Position numbers and translations under genes: made by a program
Notes under the pieces: model-generated
Seen by the model: only the letters and a program-made list of their open reading frames with translations
Told to the model about the DNA's origin: nothing
Database searches by the model: none
Assembly (NCBI RefSeq): GCF_010993745.1
Contig: NZ_WOTN01000002.1
Span: 1,922,001 to 1,986,000, forward strand
Source of the DNA: Fodinicola acaciae
GTDB lineage: Bacteria; Actinomycetota; Actinomycetes; Mycobacteriales; HKI-0501
Direction of reading: 5' to 3'
DNA length: 64,000 bases
Shown here: piece by piece, positions 1-7,766 of the stretch
How the letters are laid out: every line of letters starts with the position of its first letter
Position numbering within the stretch: position 1 is the stretch's first letter

Positions 1-483
1 CCCAACGTCGGAGGACCGGTTTTCGCCGGAAAACCGAAACAGCAGGATCAGTCCACAGTGGAGAGTCGGCCGGACGTACTCACCTTCACCGGACGACCAC
101 TGGCAAAGCCGCTCGACCTGGTCGGCACGGCCGTGGCCGAGGTTTACCTCGACACCGACACCGGTTTCGGTGACCTGGTCGTACGGCTCTGCGATGTCGA
201 TCCGGCCGGTCGGTCGCGCAACGTGTGCGACCGGATCGTACGGCTGCCGGCCGGTCTGGACGGGGCGATGCGGCTGGAGCTCTGGCCGACGGCATACCGT
301 TTTCGGCCTGGCCACCGCGTACGCGTGCAGGTCACCGCCGGCGCCTTTCCCAGATATCCCCGAAACCATGGTTTCGGCGAGCCGGCGGCGACCGCGACGG
401 CGATGCGGCCGACGACGTTTCGCGTACACCACGACGCCGACCATCCGTCACGCGTCGTCCTGCCGGTGCTGGCCGGCACGTGA
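1..483 (+). CDS. CocE/NonD family hydrolase, C-terminal part (5' end outside window)
   Basis: The frame is open from base 1 and ends at TGA 481-483, so only the C-terminal domain is present. The residues (PNVGGPVF near the edge, then RPDVLTFTGRPL, DLVVRLCDVDP, NVCDRIVRL and a closing beta-rich stretch) match the jelly-roll C-terminal domain of X-Pro dipeptidyl-peptidase/CocE-type serine hydrolases, which act on acyl or peptide esters. The catalytic alpha/beta-hydrolase domain would lie upstream, so the substrate cannot be judged. The stop overlaps the GTG start of the following acetyltransferase, suggesting one operon. Family assignment is fairly sure; function is not. Confidence 0.8.
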   Translation, partial: PNVGGPVFAGKPKQQDQSTVESRPDVLTFTGRPLAKPLDLVGTAVAEVYLDTDTGFGDLVVRLCDVDPAGRSRNVCDRIVRLPAGLDGAMRLELWPTAYRFRPGHRVRVQVTAGAFPRYPRNHGFGEPAATATAMRPTTFRVHHDADHPSRVVLPVLAGT

Positions 484-989
484 CGGCGGTCCGGCTGCGC
501 CGGTTTCAGGAGGCCGACGCTCACGCGCTGCTGCGGTGGATCAGATCCGAGGAAGAGATGGTGATGTGGTCGGGTCCGTCCTTCCGCTGGCCGCTGGATG
601 TCGAGCAGTTGATGGCTTTTCCTGACACGCTGCGGGTTTTCGCTGCCATCGACGCGGAAACCGGCCGGCTGGCCGGACATCTGCGGCTGTGGGTGGCCGA
701 ACCGTATCGTCTCGGCCGGTTTGGCGCGGTGCTGGTCGATCCGGAACTTCGCGGCAGAGGCTATGGAAGCGCGCTGATCGGGGCCGCGCTGGAGGTCGCT
801 TTCGGCGAGTTGCGGCTGCACCGAGTCGGGCTCGGCGTCTACACCCAAAACGAAGGTGCACGACGGGTCTATGAAAAGGCCGGCTTCGTCCGTGAAGGCC
901 TGATCCGGGACGCTGTCTTCGTCAACGGCGCGTACTGGTCGGACATCGAGATGGGAATCCTGGAGTCGGAAAGACGTGCGAAGCTGTGA
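480..989 (+). CDS. GNAT family N-acetyltransferase
   Basis: This 169-residue protein has the GNAT fold used to move acetyl from acetyl-CoA to an amine. The start chosen is GTG 480, which overlaps the stop of the hydrolase (GTGA). An in-frame opening further upstream would run inside that gene. The acetyl-CoA loop reads FGAVLVDPELRGRGYGSALI (RGRGYG type). It is followed by the typical LHRVGLGVYTQNEGARRVYEKAGF and REGLIRDA segments, as in RimJ/RimL-like and antibiotic-modifying members. The lipoprotein that follows overlaps it by 4 nt, so the three genes are probably co-translated. The substrate is unknown. Confidence 0.85.
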   Translation: MTAVRLRRFQEADAHALLRWIRSEEEMVMWSGPSFRWPLDVEQLMAFPDTLRVFAAIDAETGRLAGHLRLWVAEPYRLGRFGAVLVDPELRGRGYGSALIGAALEVAFGELRLHRVGLGVYTQNEGARRVYEKAGFVREGLIRDAVFVNGAYWSDIEMGILESERRAKL

Positions 990-1825
990 GCATGCGGAGA
1001 AGGCGGCTCGCGGCGGCGTTGGTGCTGGTGCTGGCCGTTGCCGGCTGTGCGACACCTTCGTCGCAGGCGAGGCCGCTGCCGCCGGCGCACGGCGTTTTCG
1101 ACTACCAGATCGGCGGTCCGTACGCGCCGGATCCGTCGGTGCAAATCATCAGCCGTGACCGGCGGGCCGCGCCAGTGGCCGGAAAATACAACATATGTTA
1201 CCTAAACGCGCTGCAAACCCAGCCTGACCCGGTGCAGCCCAACGGCGCGGAAGGCACGCTGACCTGGTGGGTCAGGAACCATCCGGATCTGGTGCTCAAG
1301 GACTCCGACGGCGATCCGGTGATCGACGACGACTGGGCCGAGGCCGTCCTCGACGTGTCCACATCGGACAAACGGAGGCGCCTTCTGGAGATCGAAAAAC
1401 CGTGGATCGACGGCTGCCGCGCCGCCGGCTTCCAGGCGATAGAGCCGGACAACCTCGACTCGTACGATCGCTCGGACGGCAATTTCCTGTTTGACGCCGA
1501 CCGTGACTTCGCGGTCTCCTTCGTGGCGTACGCGCACTCGCGTAACCTTGCCGTGGCGCAGAAAAACGCCGGCGACGACTTCGGCGCGGCCGGCCGCACC
1601 GAGGTCGGTTTCGACTTCGCGATCGCCGAGGAATGCGCGGACTATGACGAGTGTGCCGACTACACGGCGGCGTACGGCGATCACTACATCGACATCGAAT
1701 ACGACGACCAGGACGGCTTTCGCAAGGCCTGCCGCGATTATGGCCGCGCGATCTCGGTCATCCTGCGCGACCGCAAGGTCGTGCCGAAGGGGACAGCCGG
1801 CTATCGCTACGAAACCTGCGCCTGA
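986..1825 (+). CDS. GH114-type polysaccharide hydrolase lipoprotein (endo-alpha-1,4-polygalactosaminidase family)
   Basis: This 279-residue protein begins with a basic, hydrophobic signal peptide and a lipobox (LAVAGC, Cys about 21), so it should be anchored outside the membrane. The mature part has GH114 TIM-barrel landmarks: ICYLNA, the acidic FQAIEPDNLDSY, LAVAQKNAGDDF, and FAIAEECADYDECADYTAAYGDHYIDIEYD. Family members cleave alpha-1,4-linked galactosamine polymers. The GTG start 986 overlaps the upstream stop; ATG 992 is an alternative. It lies directly before vanH, but the 80-nt gap carries the candidate van promoter, so it is probably not part of the van operon. Confidence 0.8.
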   Translation: MSMRRRRLAAALVLVLAVAGCATPSSQARPLPPAHGVFDYQIGGPYAPDPSVQIISRDRRAAPVAGKYNICYLNALQTQPDPVQPNGAEGTLTWWVRNHPDLVLKDSDGDPVIDDDWAEAVLDVSTSDKRRRLLEIEKPWIDGCRAAGFQAIEPDNLDSYDRSDGNFLFDADRDFAVSFVAYAHSRNLAVAQKNAGDDFGAAGRTEVGFDFAIAEECADYDECADYTAAYGDHYIDIEYDDQDGFRKACRDYGRAISVILRDRKVVPKGTAGYRYETCA

Positions 1826-1841
1826 AGTTACCTGTCGGTAA

Positions 1842-1886
1842 CATATCGTCCTCGTATGGAAAAGCCGATACGCGCTGACAACATCG
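1842..1886 (+). promoter_or_regulatory. Candidate VanR-regulated promoter block upstream of vanH
   Basis: This block aligns without gaps to 6801-6845 upstream of the VanY-like gene. Both start CATATCG and both contain ATACG(C/T)GCTG(A/G)CAACATCG (17 of 19 identical). In both, the distance from the end of that core to the ATG is the same (20 nt from the core's last G to the A of ATG). Over the full 67 nt to the ATG, 46 positions agree. Just upstream, 1827-1842 is a dyad, GTTACC-4 nt-GGTAAC. Binding by VanR is inference from gene content; no transcription start is known. Confidence 0.55.
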
Positions 1887-1905
1887 TGCCCCGTTCACTG
1901 GGCGC

Positions 1906-2928
1906 ATGTGCTACAACGAAGCAGCACGCGCAGCGGCGAGCACGCTGACGTCCTCGGCCGTCGCTGGGACCGGGATCACGATCTACGGATGCGGACCGGA
2001 CGAGGCCGAGCTGTTTCGGGAGATAACACCGCGCTTTGGTGTGACGCCGGTCATCACCGACGCGGCCGCGTCCGAGGCCAATGTCGAGCTGGCGTCCGGA
2101 AATCGTTGCGTCAGCGTCGGCCACAAAACGCACATCACCAATCCGACGCTCCTCGCACTCAGCCAGATCGGTGTGCGTTACATCTCCACGCGAAGCATCG
2201 GATTCAACCACATCGACCTGCCGTACGCGCGGAGCGTTGGCCTGACGGTGGGAAATGTCGCGTACTCGCCGGACAGCGTGGCCGACTACACGCTGATGTC
2301 GATGCTGATGGTGCTGCGACATGCGAAACACACCGTTCGTCGTACGGATGTCCATGACTACCGGCTTCACGCCATACGCGGAAAAGAGCTGCGCGACCTG
2401 ACGGTCGGAGTGGTCGGCACGGGTCGTATCGGTGCGGCCGTCATGGACCGGCTGCTCGGCTTCGGGTGCCGGATCCTGGCATACGACACCAATCCGACGA
2501 CCTCGGCGGACTACGTCCCTCTCGACGAGTTGGTGCGGCAGAGCGACATCGTCACGTTGCACACTCCGCTCACCGCGGAAACACACCACCTTCTCGACCG
2601 CCGGCGTATCGAACAGATGCGGCACGGCGCCTTCGTCGTCAACACCGGTCGCGGCGGACTCCTGGACACGATGGCTCTGGTTTCCGCATTGGAAAACGGA
2701 AATCTCGGTGGTGCGGCCCTGGACGTCCTCGAAGGAGAGGAAGGGATCTTCTACGCCGACTGCCGGGACAAGGCCATCGACAGCGAGCTTCTGGTGCGGC
2801 TGCAGGAAATGCCGAACGTGCTGATCAGTCCGCACACCGCCTATTACACGGACCACGCTCTGCGCGACACCGTCGAGAACAGCATCATCAACTGCCTGAC
2901 ATTCGAAAGCGGGAAGCAGTATGGATAG
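1906..2928 (+). CDS. vanH: D-lactate dehydrogenase VanH (glycopeptide resistance)
   Basis: This 340-residue D-2-hydroxyacid dehydrogenase reduces pyruvate to D-lactate for the D-Ala-D-Lac depsipeptide used in place of D-Ala-D-Ala. Visible features are TRSIGFNHIDLPYA near residue 95, the NAD-binding GTGRIG at 171-176, NTGRGG at 246-251 carrying the catalytic Arg (249), ALDVLEGEEG with the Glu near 277, and the catalytic His 310 in ISPHTAYYT. The N-terminus is about 20 residues longer than usual. It overlaps vanA by 8 nt, and the H-A-X order is the classic resistance cassette. The upstream block resembles that of vanY, suggesting VanR control. Confidence 0.96.
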   Translation: MCYNEAARAAASTLTSSAVAGTGITIYGCGPDEAELFREITPRFGVTPVITDAAASEANVELASGNRCVSVGHKTHITNPTLLALSQIGVRYISTRSIGFNHIDLPYARSVGLTVGNVAYSPDSVADYTLMSMLMVLRHAKHTVRRTDVHDYRLHAIRGKELRDLTVGVVGTGRIGAAVMDRLLGFGCRILAYDTNPTTSADYVPLDELVRQSDIVTLHTPLTAETHHLLDRRRIEQMRHGAFVVNTGRGGLLDTMALVSALENGNLGGAALDVLEGEEGIFYADCRDKAIDSELLVRLQEMPNVLISPHTAYYTDHALRDTVENSIINCLTFESGKQYG

Positions 2929-3955
2929 GTTGAAGGTCGGGATCCTGTTCGGAGGCACCTCCGAGGAGCATCCGGTCTCGGTGAAGTCCGCGCAACACAC
3001 CGCGAAGCACCTGAACACCGACAAATACCAGCCGTACTGGATCGGCATCACCAAGAGCGGCGCCTGGAAACTGTGCGACGGCCCCGACTCCGACTGGGAG
3101 AACGGCCGCACCGCCGTGCTGTCACCGGACCGCACCATGCGGGGATTGTTGGTGCTGGACGAGGGACACTACGACCCGATCAGCCTCGACGTGGTGTTTT
3201 CGGTCCTGCACGGCAAGTTTGGCGAGGACGGTGCGATCCAGGGCCTGCTGGAGTTCTCCGGCATTCCGTATGTCGGCTGCGACATCCAAAGCTCGGCTCT
3301 GTGCCTGGACAAGTCGCTCGCGTACGTCGTCACCGGCAGCGCGGGGATCGCGACACCGACATACTGGATCGTCGAGGCCGGTGACAAGATCGACCCCGAC
3401 CAGCTCACCTATCCGGTCTTCGTGAAGCCGGCGCGCTCGGGTTCGTCTTTCGGTGTCACCAAGGTGTCCGAGAAAGAGGAACTGCCGAGCGCGATGGATG
3501 TCGCGCGAGAGTTCGACTCGAAAATCCTCATCGAGGAAGGCGTTGTCGGCAGTGAGGTCGGCTGCGCGGTGATGGGGTCCGGCGCGGACCTGTTCGTCGG
3601 CGAGGTGGACCAGATCACCCTGTCGCACGGATTCTTCAAGATCCACCAGGAGGCCAACCCGGAGAGTGGCTCGGAAAACTCGACGATCACCGTGCCGGCC
3701 GGGATCTCGCCCGAGACGCGTGCGCTCGTACAGGAGACGGCGAAGGCCATCTATCGCGCGCTGGGGTGTGGGGGATTGGCACGTGTCGACATGTTCCTTA
3801 CCGAGGACGGATCCGTCGTTTTCAATGAGGTCAACACGTTGCCCGGCTTGACGTCTTACAGCCGTTATCCGCGGATGATGGAGGCCGCCGGACTGCCCTA
3901 CGCCGAGGTGATCGATCGGGTCGTGGCGCTGGCACTGGCGGGCGACCGGCGATGA
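2921..3955 (+). CDS. vanA: D-alanine--D-lactate ligase (VanA-type)
   Basis: This 344-residue ATP-grasp ligase joins D-Ala to D-lactate, giving precursors with low affinity for vancomycin-type antibiotics. The signature GGTSEEHPVSVKSAQ is at residues 11-25. The omega loop reads HGFFKIHQEANPESGSENS, and its His 242 corresponds to VanA His244, which favours D-lactate over D-Ala; D-Ala-D-Ala ligases have Tyr/Lys-type loops there. LARVDMF and FNEVNTLPGLTSYSRYPRMM supply the metal/ATP site. The start overlaps vanH and the stop overlaps vanX (ATGA), so the three are co-translated. The exact Van subtype is not assigned. Confidence 0.96.
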   Translation: MDRLKVGILFGGTSEEHPVSVKSAQHTAKHLNTDKYQPYWIGITKSGAWKLCDGPDSDWENGRTAVLSPDRTMRGLLVLDEGHYDPISLDVVFSVLHGKFGEDGAIQGLLEFSGIPYVGCDIQSSALCLDKSLAYVVTGSAGIATPTYWIVEAGDKIDPDQLTYPVFVKPARSGSSFGVTKVSEKEELPSAMDVAREFDSKILIEEGVVGSEVGCAVMGSGADLFVGEVDQITLSHGFFKIHQEANPESGSENSTITVPAGISPETRALVQETAKAIYRALGCGGLARVDMFLTEDGSVVFNEVNTLPGLTSYSRYPRMMEAAGLPYAEVIDRVVALALAGDRR

Positions 3956-4560
3956 ATGCCGACTTTGCCTTCGTCGACGAGCTGGTCACCGGAATACGCT
4001 GGGACGCCAAATACGCCACCTGGGACAACTTCACCGGCAAGCCGGTCGACGGGTATCAGGTGAACCGGATCGTCGGCACCAAAACACTGTGCGCGGCGCT
4101 GGAAAGAGCGCGGAAAGAGGCCGCGTCCGCCGGCTTCGGCCTGTTGCTGTGGGACGGCTATCGCCCGCAGCGTGCCGTGGACTGCTTTCTGCGCTGGTCG
4201 AGGCAGCCGGAGGACGGCCGCACCAAGCGGCGGCACTATCCAAACATCGACCGGCCGCAGATGTTCGAAAAGGGTTACGTCGCGGCGAAATCCGGTCACA
4301 GCAGAGGCAGCACGGTCGACCTGACGCTTTACCACCTGGAGACCGGCGAGCTCGCCGCGATGGGCGGCGACCACGACCTGATGGACTCGGTCTCCCATCA
4401 TGGTGCGCCGCGAATTTCGCCGGCGGAGGCGGAAAACCGTGAGCATCTTCGCGCGATCATGGAGGCCAGCGGCTTCAGTGCGTACGACTGCGAATGGTGG
4501 CATTACACGCTGAAGGACGAGCCTTATCCGGACACCTACTTCGATTTCCCCATCACCTGA
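3952..4560 (+). CDS. vanX: D-Ala-D-Ala dipeptidase VanX
   Basis: This 202-residue cytoplasmic zinc dipeptidase destroys D-Ala-D-Ala so that only D-Ala-D-Lac enters peptidoglycan precursors. The zinc motif SGHSRGSTVD places the ligands at His116 and Asp123, and EWWHY gives Glu181 (base) and His184 (third ligand). Arg71 (DGYRPQ) is the transition-state residue. These numbers equal those of the enterococcal enzyme, so the start at ATG 3952, overlapping the vanA stop by 4 nt, is convincing. Function should be intact. Confidence 0.96.
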   Translation: MNADFAFVDELVTGIRWDAKYATWDNFTGKPVDGYQVNRIVGTKTLCAALERARKEAASAGFGLLLWDGYRPQRAVDCFLRWSRQPEDGRTKRRHYPNIDRPQMFEKGYVAAKSGHSRGSTVDLTLYHLETGELAAMGGDHDLMDSVSHHGAPRISPAEAENREHLRAIMEASGFSAYDCEWWHYTLKDEPYPDTYFDFPIT

Positions 4561-4577
4561 AGCCGGAGCGTCCGAGC

Positions 4578-5024
4578 ATGCAGATACGACTGGCGCGCGG
4601 CTCTGACGCCCAAGCCGTCAACGAGTTGCTTGAGCAGCTCGGATATCCGCAGGATGGCGAGGCGGAGACCGCGGCCCGGATCCGGGCCTGGGGTGACGAG
4701 GCGTCCAGCGCGGCCTACGTCGCCGAGGCTGACGGCGAGCTTCTCGGTGTCATCGCCGTGCATGTCAGTCCGTTTTTCGAGCACGATGGCAAATGGGGCC
4801 GGATCGTGGCACTGGTTGTCTCCGATCGCATACGCGGGCAAGGTGTCGGCTCGCAGCTCGTCGCGGCTGCGGAGGCTTTCGCCACCGGCCACGGATGCGG
4901 CCGGATGGAGGTCACCAGCAACGACCGGCGTACGGCGGCACACAAGTTCTATCGCGTCCGCGGATATGCCGAGCAGACCGGAATATCATCCCGGTTTCTG
5001 AAGGACGTGCCGGCCGTTGGTTGA
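4578..5024 (+). CDS. GNAT acetyltransferase distal to vanX
   Basis: This 148-residue GNAT starts at ATG 4578, 17 nt after vanX, so it is probably the fourth gene of the vanHAX transcript. The acetyl-CoA loop is seen in IVALVVSDRIRGQGVGSQLVAAAEAFA, then MEVTSNDRRTAAHKFYRVRGY, the layout of small aminoglycoside- or protein-modifying GNATs. An acetyltransferase in this position is not part of the canonical van cassette; its substrate is unknown. The stop abuts the convergent vanS stop with no gap. The family is sure; a role in resistance is inference from position only. Confidence 0.85.
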   Translation: MQIRLARGSDAQAVNELLEQLGYPQDGEAETAARIRAWGDEASSAAYVAEADGELLGVIAVHVSPFFEHDGKWGRIVALVVSDRIRGQGVGSQLVAAAEAFATGHGCGRMEVTSNDRRTAAHKFYRVRGYAEQTGISSRFLKDVPAVG

Positions 5025-6104
5025 CTATCTCGCGGCCGGCAGCTCCACCGTGACGCACAGGCCTCCGGTGGTGAGTGGTGTGAGAGTGAGTGTGCCGTCG
5101 TGCGCCTTGGTGATGCTCTTGACGATGGCCAGCCCCAGGCCGACACCGGCATGACCGCCGCGGATGCGTTCCATGCCGCGCTGAAACGGCTCGGCGAGTG
5201 TCGACGCCATCTCAGGAGTGAGCCGCGCACCGGTGTTTTCCACGGTGAGCACGACACTTCTGGGATGAACGCTGGTGATGACCCACACCGAGCCGTGCTC
5301 GGGCAGGTTGTGAACGATCGCGTTGTGCACGAGATTCGTGGTCATCTGCAACAAAAGCGCGCGCGAGCCCTTGGTCGGGGTGATGTCACCGATGGCCTGC
5401 AGCGTGACGCCGTGTTTTTCGGCGAGCGGAAGAAGAGTCTCGACGGCTTCCTCGGCCATCAGCGAAAGGTCGAGATGTTCACGCGTGAAGGACCGCCGAT
5501 CGGCGCGGCTGAGCAACAACAACGCCTCGGTCAGGTCGATCGCGCGGGAGTTGACGACGTGCAGCCGGTCGACGAGCTCACCGGGATAGCGGTTGGGATC
5601 GTTGCGTGCGACATCGAGAAGCGTCTGCGTGATCGCCAGCGGAGTGCGCAGCTCGTGAGAGGCGTTGGCGGCGAATCTCTGTTGCTCGGACACCTGCGCT
5701 TCCAGCCGCGCCAACATGGTGTCGAACGCGTCGGCGAGCTCGCGAAACTCGTCCTTGCGGCCTCTCAGCCCGATCCGGTGCGACAGCGATCCGTCGGCGG
5801 CCAGCCGCGTCGCGTCGGTGATGCGGGTCAGCGGAGCGAGCATCCGGCCGGCCAGAATCCATCCGCCGAGCAGGCCGAACACCAGCAGAAACGCAAACAG
5901 GCCGATCGCCGCCGGCACGAAGGCGCCGAGCAGGACGGACCGGTTGACCAGGAACTGGCCGCGGATCAGGAACGCGCCATCGGGGAGAAACCAGATAAAG
6001 TAGGCCCACACCGCGCCGATCCCCAGCGCGCCGGCGAAAAGCAGGAATCCGGCGTAGCTGAGGGTGAGTTTGAGCCGTACGCTCAAACCGGGTTCTCTAT
6101 CCAC
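5025..6104 (-). CDS. vanS: VanS-like sensor histidine kinase
   Basis: This 359-residue membrane kinase probably senses glycopeptide or cell-wall stress and controls VanR. Two membrane spans (about 12-38 and 58-85) flank a short extracytoplasmic loop of about 20 residues. A HAMP region follows (MLAPLTRITDATRLAADG), then HELRTPL with phospho-acceptor His150, the N box NLVHNAIVHN and the G box VGLGLAIV. GTG 6104 was chosen over an upstream ATG at 6143 because a strong GGGAGGAGG-type ribosome site precedes it and it overlaps the vanR stop by only 8 nt. The van role is inferred from linkage and the short sensor loop. Confidence 0.85.
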   Translation of the reverse strand: MDREPGLSVRLKLTLSYAGFLLFAGALGIGAVWAYFIWFLPDGAFLIRGQFLVNRSVLLGAFVPAAIGLFAFLLVFGLLGGWILAGRMLAPLTRITDATRLAADGSLSHRIGLRGRKDEFRELADAFDTMLARLEAQVSEQQRFAANASHELRTPLAITQTLLDVARNDPNRYPGELVDRLHVVNSRAIDLTEALLLLSRADRRSFTREHLDLSLMAEEAVETLLPLAEKHGVTLQAIGDITPTKGSRALLLQMTTNLVHNAIVHNLPEHGSVWVITSVHPRSVVLTVENTGARLTPEMASTLAEPFQRGMERIRGGHAGVGLGLAIVKSITKAHDGTLTLTPLTTGGLCVTVELPAAR

Positions 6105-6777
6105 CGCCTCCTCCCTCGCCTGTGTCGATACGATAACCGACACCAGGCACGGTGGCGATCAGCCACGGCTCGCCGAGACGTTTGCGCAGCGCCGAGATCG
6201 TGATGCGCACGGCGTTCGTGAACGGGTCGGCGTTTTCGTCCCACGCTCGCTCCAGCAGCTCCTCGGCGCTGACCACACCGCCTTCTGCGGCGACCAGGAC
6301 CTCAAGCACGGCGAACTGTTTCCTGGTCAGCGCGACGTATCGGCCGTCCCGGAAGACCTCGCGGCGAAACGGATCCAGCCGCAGACCGGCGATCTGCAGC
6401 ACCGGCGGCCTGGTGTGCGTACGCCGCCGGTTGAGCGCACGAAGCCGCAGCACCAGCTCCTGCAGCTCGAACGGTTTGGTGAGATAGTCGTCGGCGCCGA
6501 GCCCGAAACCGGATGCTTTGTCATCGAGCCGGTCGGCGGCGGTGAGCATCAGGATCGGCAGCCCGCTGCCGGAGGCGACGATGCGTTTGGCGATCTCGTC
6601 GCCGGACGGACCGGGAATGTCACGGTCGAGCACGGCGACGTCGTATGTGTTGATGCTCAACAGTTCCAGCGCGCTGTCGCCGTCTCCGGCGATGTCGGCC
6701 GCGATCGCTTCCAGTCGCAGTCCATCGCGGATGGCCTCGGCCATATAGGGCTCGTCCTCGACGACCAACACACGCAC
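6097..6777 (-). CDS. vanR: VanR-like OmpR-family response regulator
   Basis: This 226-residue regulator has a receiver domain (VRVLVVEDEPYMAEAI, phospho-acceptor Asp51 in VAVLDRDIPG, Lys101 in LTKPF) and a C-terminal winged helix (LTRKQFAVLEVLVA, AVRITISALRKRLG, TVPGVGYRI). The GTG at 6777 fits the family start. A reading frame back to 6873 would add about 32 residues without similarity and run into the vanY leader. No clear ribosome site is seen, so the message may be leaderless. It is expected to act on the matching blocks at 1842-1886 and 6801-6845; the latter lies in its own divergent promoter region. Confidence 0.85.
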   Translation of the reverse strand: MRVLVVEDEPYMAEAIRDGLRLEAIAADIAGDGDSALELLSINTYDVAVLDRDIPGPSGDEIAKRIVASGSGLPILMLTAADRLDDKASGFGLGADDYLTKPFELQELVLRLRALNRRRTHTRPPVLQIAGLRLDPFRREVFRDGRYVALTRKQFAVLEVLVAAEGGVVSAEELLERAWDENADPFTNAVRITISALRKRLGEPWLIATVPGVGYRIDTGEGGGGG

Positions 6778-6800
6778 GGTGTCAATATTACGAGCTGTTG

Positions 6801-6845
6801 CATATCGCCGGTATAACGACAAGCACATACGTGCTGGCAACATCG
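6801..6845 (+). promoter_or_regulatory. Candidate VanR-regulated promoter block upstream of vanY, divergent from vanR
   Basis: This block matches 1842-1886 upstream of vanH at equal distance to the ATG. CATATCG opens it and ATACGTGCTGGCAACATCG closes it. The conserved spacing over 67 nt argues for promoter and leader elements rather than chance. It lies in the short vanR/vanY intergenic region, so it could also affect vanR. No direct binding evidence is available. Confidence 0.55.
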
Positions 6846-6864
6846 GTTTGCCTTGACTGGCAGC

Positions 6865-7440
6865 ATGAGTCAAACCGCGGCCGTACGCATCAGGATCCGC
6901 AGGATCCTCCGGCCCGTCGCCGTCGGCCTGGTAGCCGGCATCACCAACCTGGTCCGTCGTCCGGCATCGTCCGTCGAGCTCGTCAGCACCAAGGCCGACG
7001 GCGTCCTTCCCGACGGTGTGACGGTGTTCGACGACAGCTATCCCGGCGTGGCCAATCTCGACCCGGATCTGTTACGCGCCCTGCGTGAGGCGGCGACCGA
7101 CGCCGCCGCCGATGGAATTACGTTCTACGTCAACAGCGGCTGGCGTTCACCGGAATACCAGAACGAGCTTCTGCGCGAGGCGATCGCAAAGTATGGCTCG
7201 GCGGCGAAGGCCGCCCGGTGGGTCGCCACCGCGGACACGTCTCCGCACGTGTCCGGGCAGGCGGCCGACATTGGTTCTTTCGACGCGACCGCGTGGCTGT
7301 CGAAGAACGGCGCCAAATATGGATTGTGTCAGATCTATCGCAATGAACCGTGGCACTATGAGCTGCGCCGCGAGGCGATCGACGGTCGTTGTCCGGCCAT
7401 GTACGCAAATCCTTCACGCGACCCGCGAATGCGCCGGTAA
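6865..7440 (+). CDS. vanY: VanY-like M15 D,D-carboxypeptidase
   Basis: This 191-residue M15B metallopeptidase should remove the terminal D-Ala from peptidoglycan pentapeptides, complementing VanX. Zinc ligands are visible as His128 and Asp135 in SPHVSGQAADIG and His164 in EPWHY, with Glu161 as base; YVNSGWRSPEYQ supplies the substrate Arg. A weak hydrophobic stretch at 14-29 after several Arg may anchor it at the membrane. ATG 6865 was preferred to TTG 6853 because its distance to the shared upstream block equals that of vanH. It is divergent from vanR. The symbol rests on family and linkage. Confidence 0.85.
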   Translation: MSQTAAVRIRIRRILRPVAVGLVAGITNLVRRPASSVELVSTKADGVLPDGVTVFDDSYPGVANLDPDLLRALREAATDAAADGITFYVNSGWRSPEYQNELLREAIAKYGSAAKAARWVATADTSPHVSGQAADIGSFDATAWLSKNGAKYGLCQIYRNEPWHYELRREAIDGRCPAMYANPSRDPRMRR

Positions 7441-7534
7441 CTGCTGCTCCCGGCCATAAATCGTGTTCCACGCCACCTCAGCATGACAGAAAACAAAGTC
7501 TACAGGTGGTAGGTATTTCGGAGCGGCTTTTTGC

Positions 7535-7766
7535 TCGTAGGCAGCCTGACTGCGAAATACTCGTTAAACAAGACGTCAAAACGGACATTTGTTGCCGGGG
7601 CGGCGGTCACACCAGCCCGACATTTAGCGCCCCACCTGGCTTCCGATCCCACATACTGGACCTTCGCGTCTCCCACCGGGACGCCACCGCAGCTCCGGCG
7701 TCCCAGCCACACTCCTGGTCCGGTTTGTCCGTTCTCTCCTGTCGACATGTGCCCATCCTCCGGACC
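7535..7766 (-). repeat. Dispersed composite repeat, copy C (short form)
   Basis: The reverse complement matches 57447-57900 in order: GTCCGGAGGATG, ACATGTCGAC, GAACGGACAAACCGGACCAG, GTCCAGTATGTGGGAT, GCGCTAAATGT, ACAAATGTCCGTTTTGA, CTTGTTNAAC and GCAGTCAG. The central part present in copies A and B (around GAATGTCGAGTTAC) is missing. The right end, GTCCGG at 7761-7766, coincides with the point where HNH-endonuclease similarity stops. No transposase or terminal inverted repeats were seen. No gene is evident between 7441 and 7535. Confidence 0.7.

Noticed and set aside
1828-3138. Minus-strand 436-codon frame across vanH
   Set aside because: It has no similarity that I recognise and lies opposite vanH and the start of vanA, whose catalytic motifs are intact.
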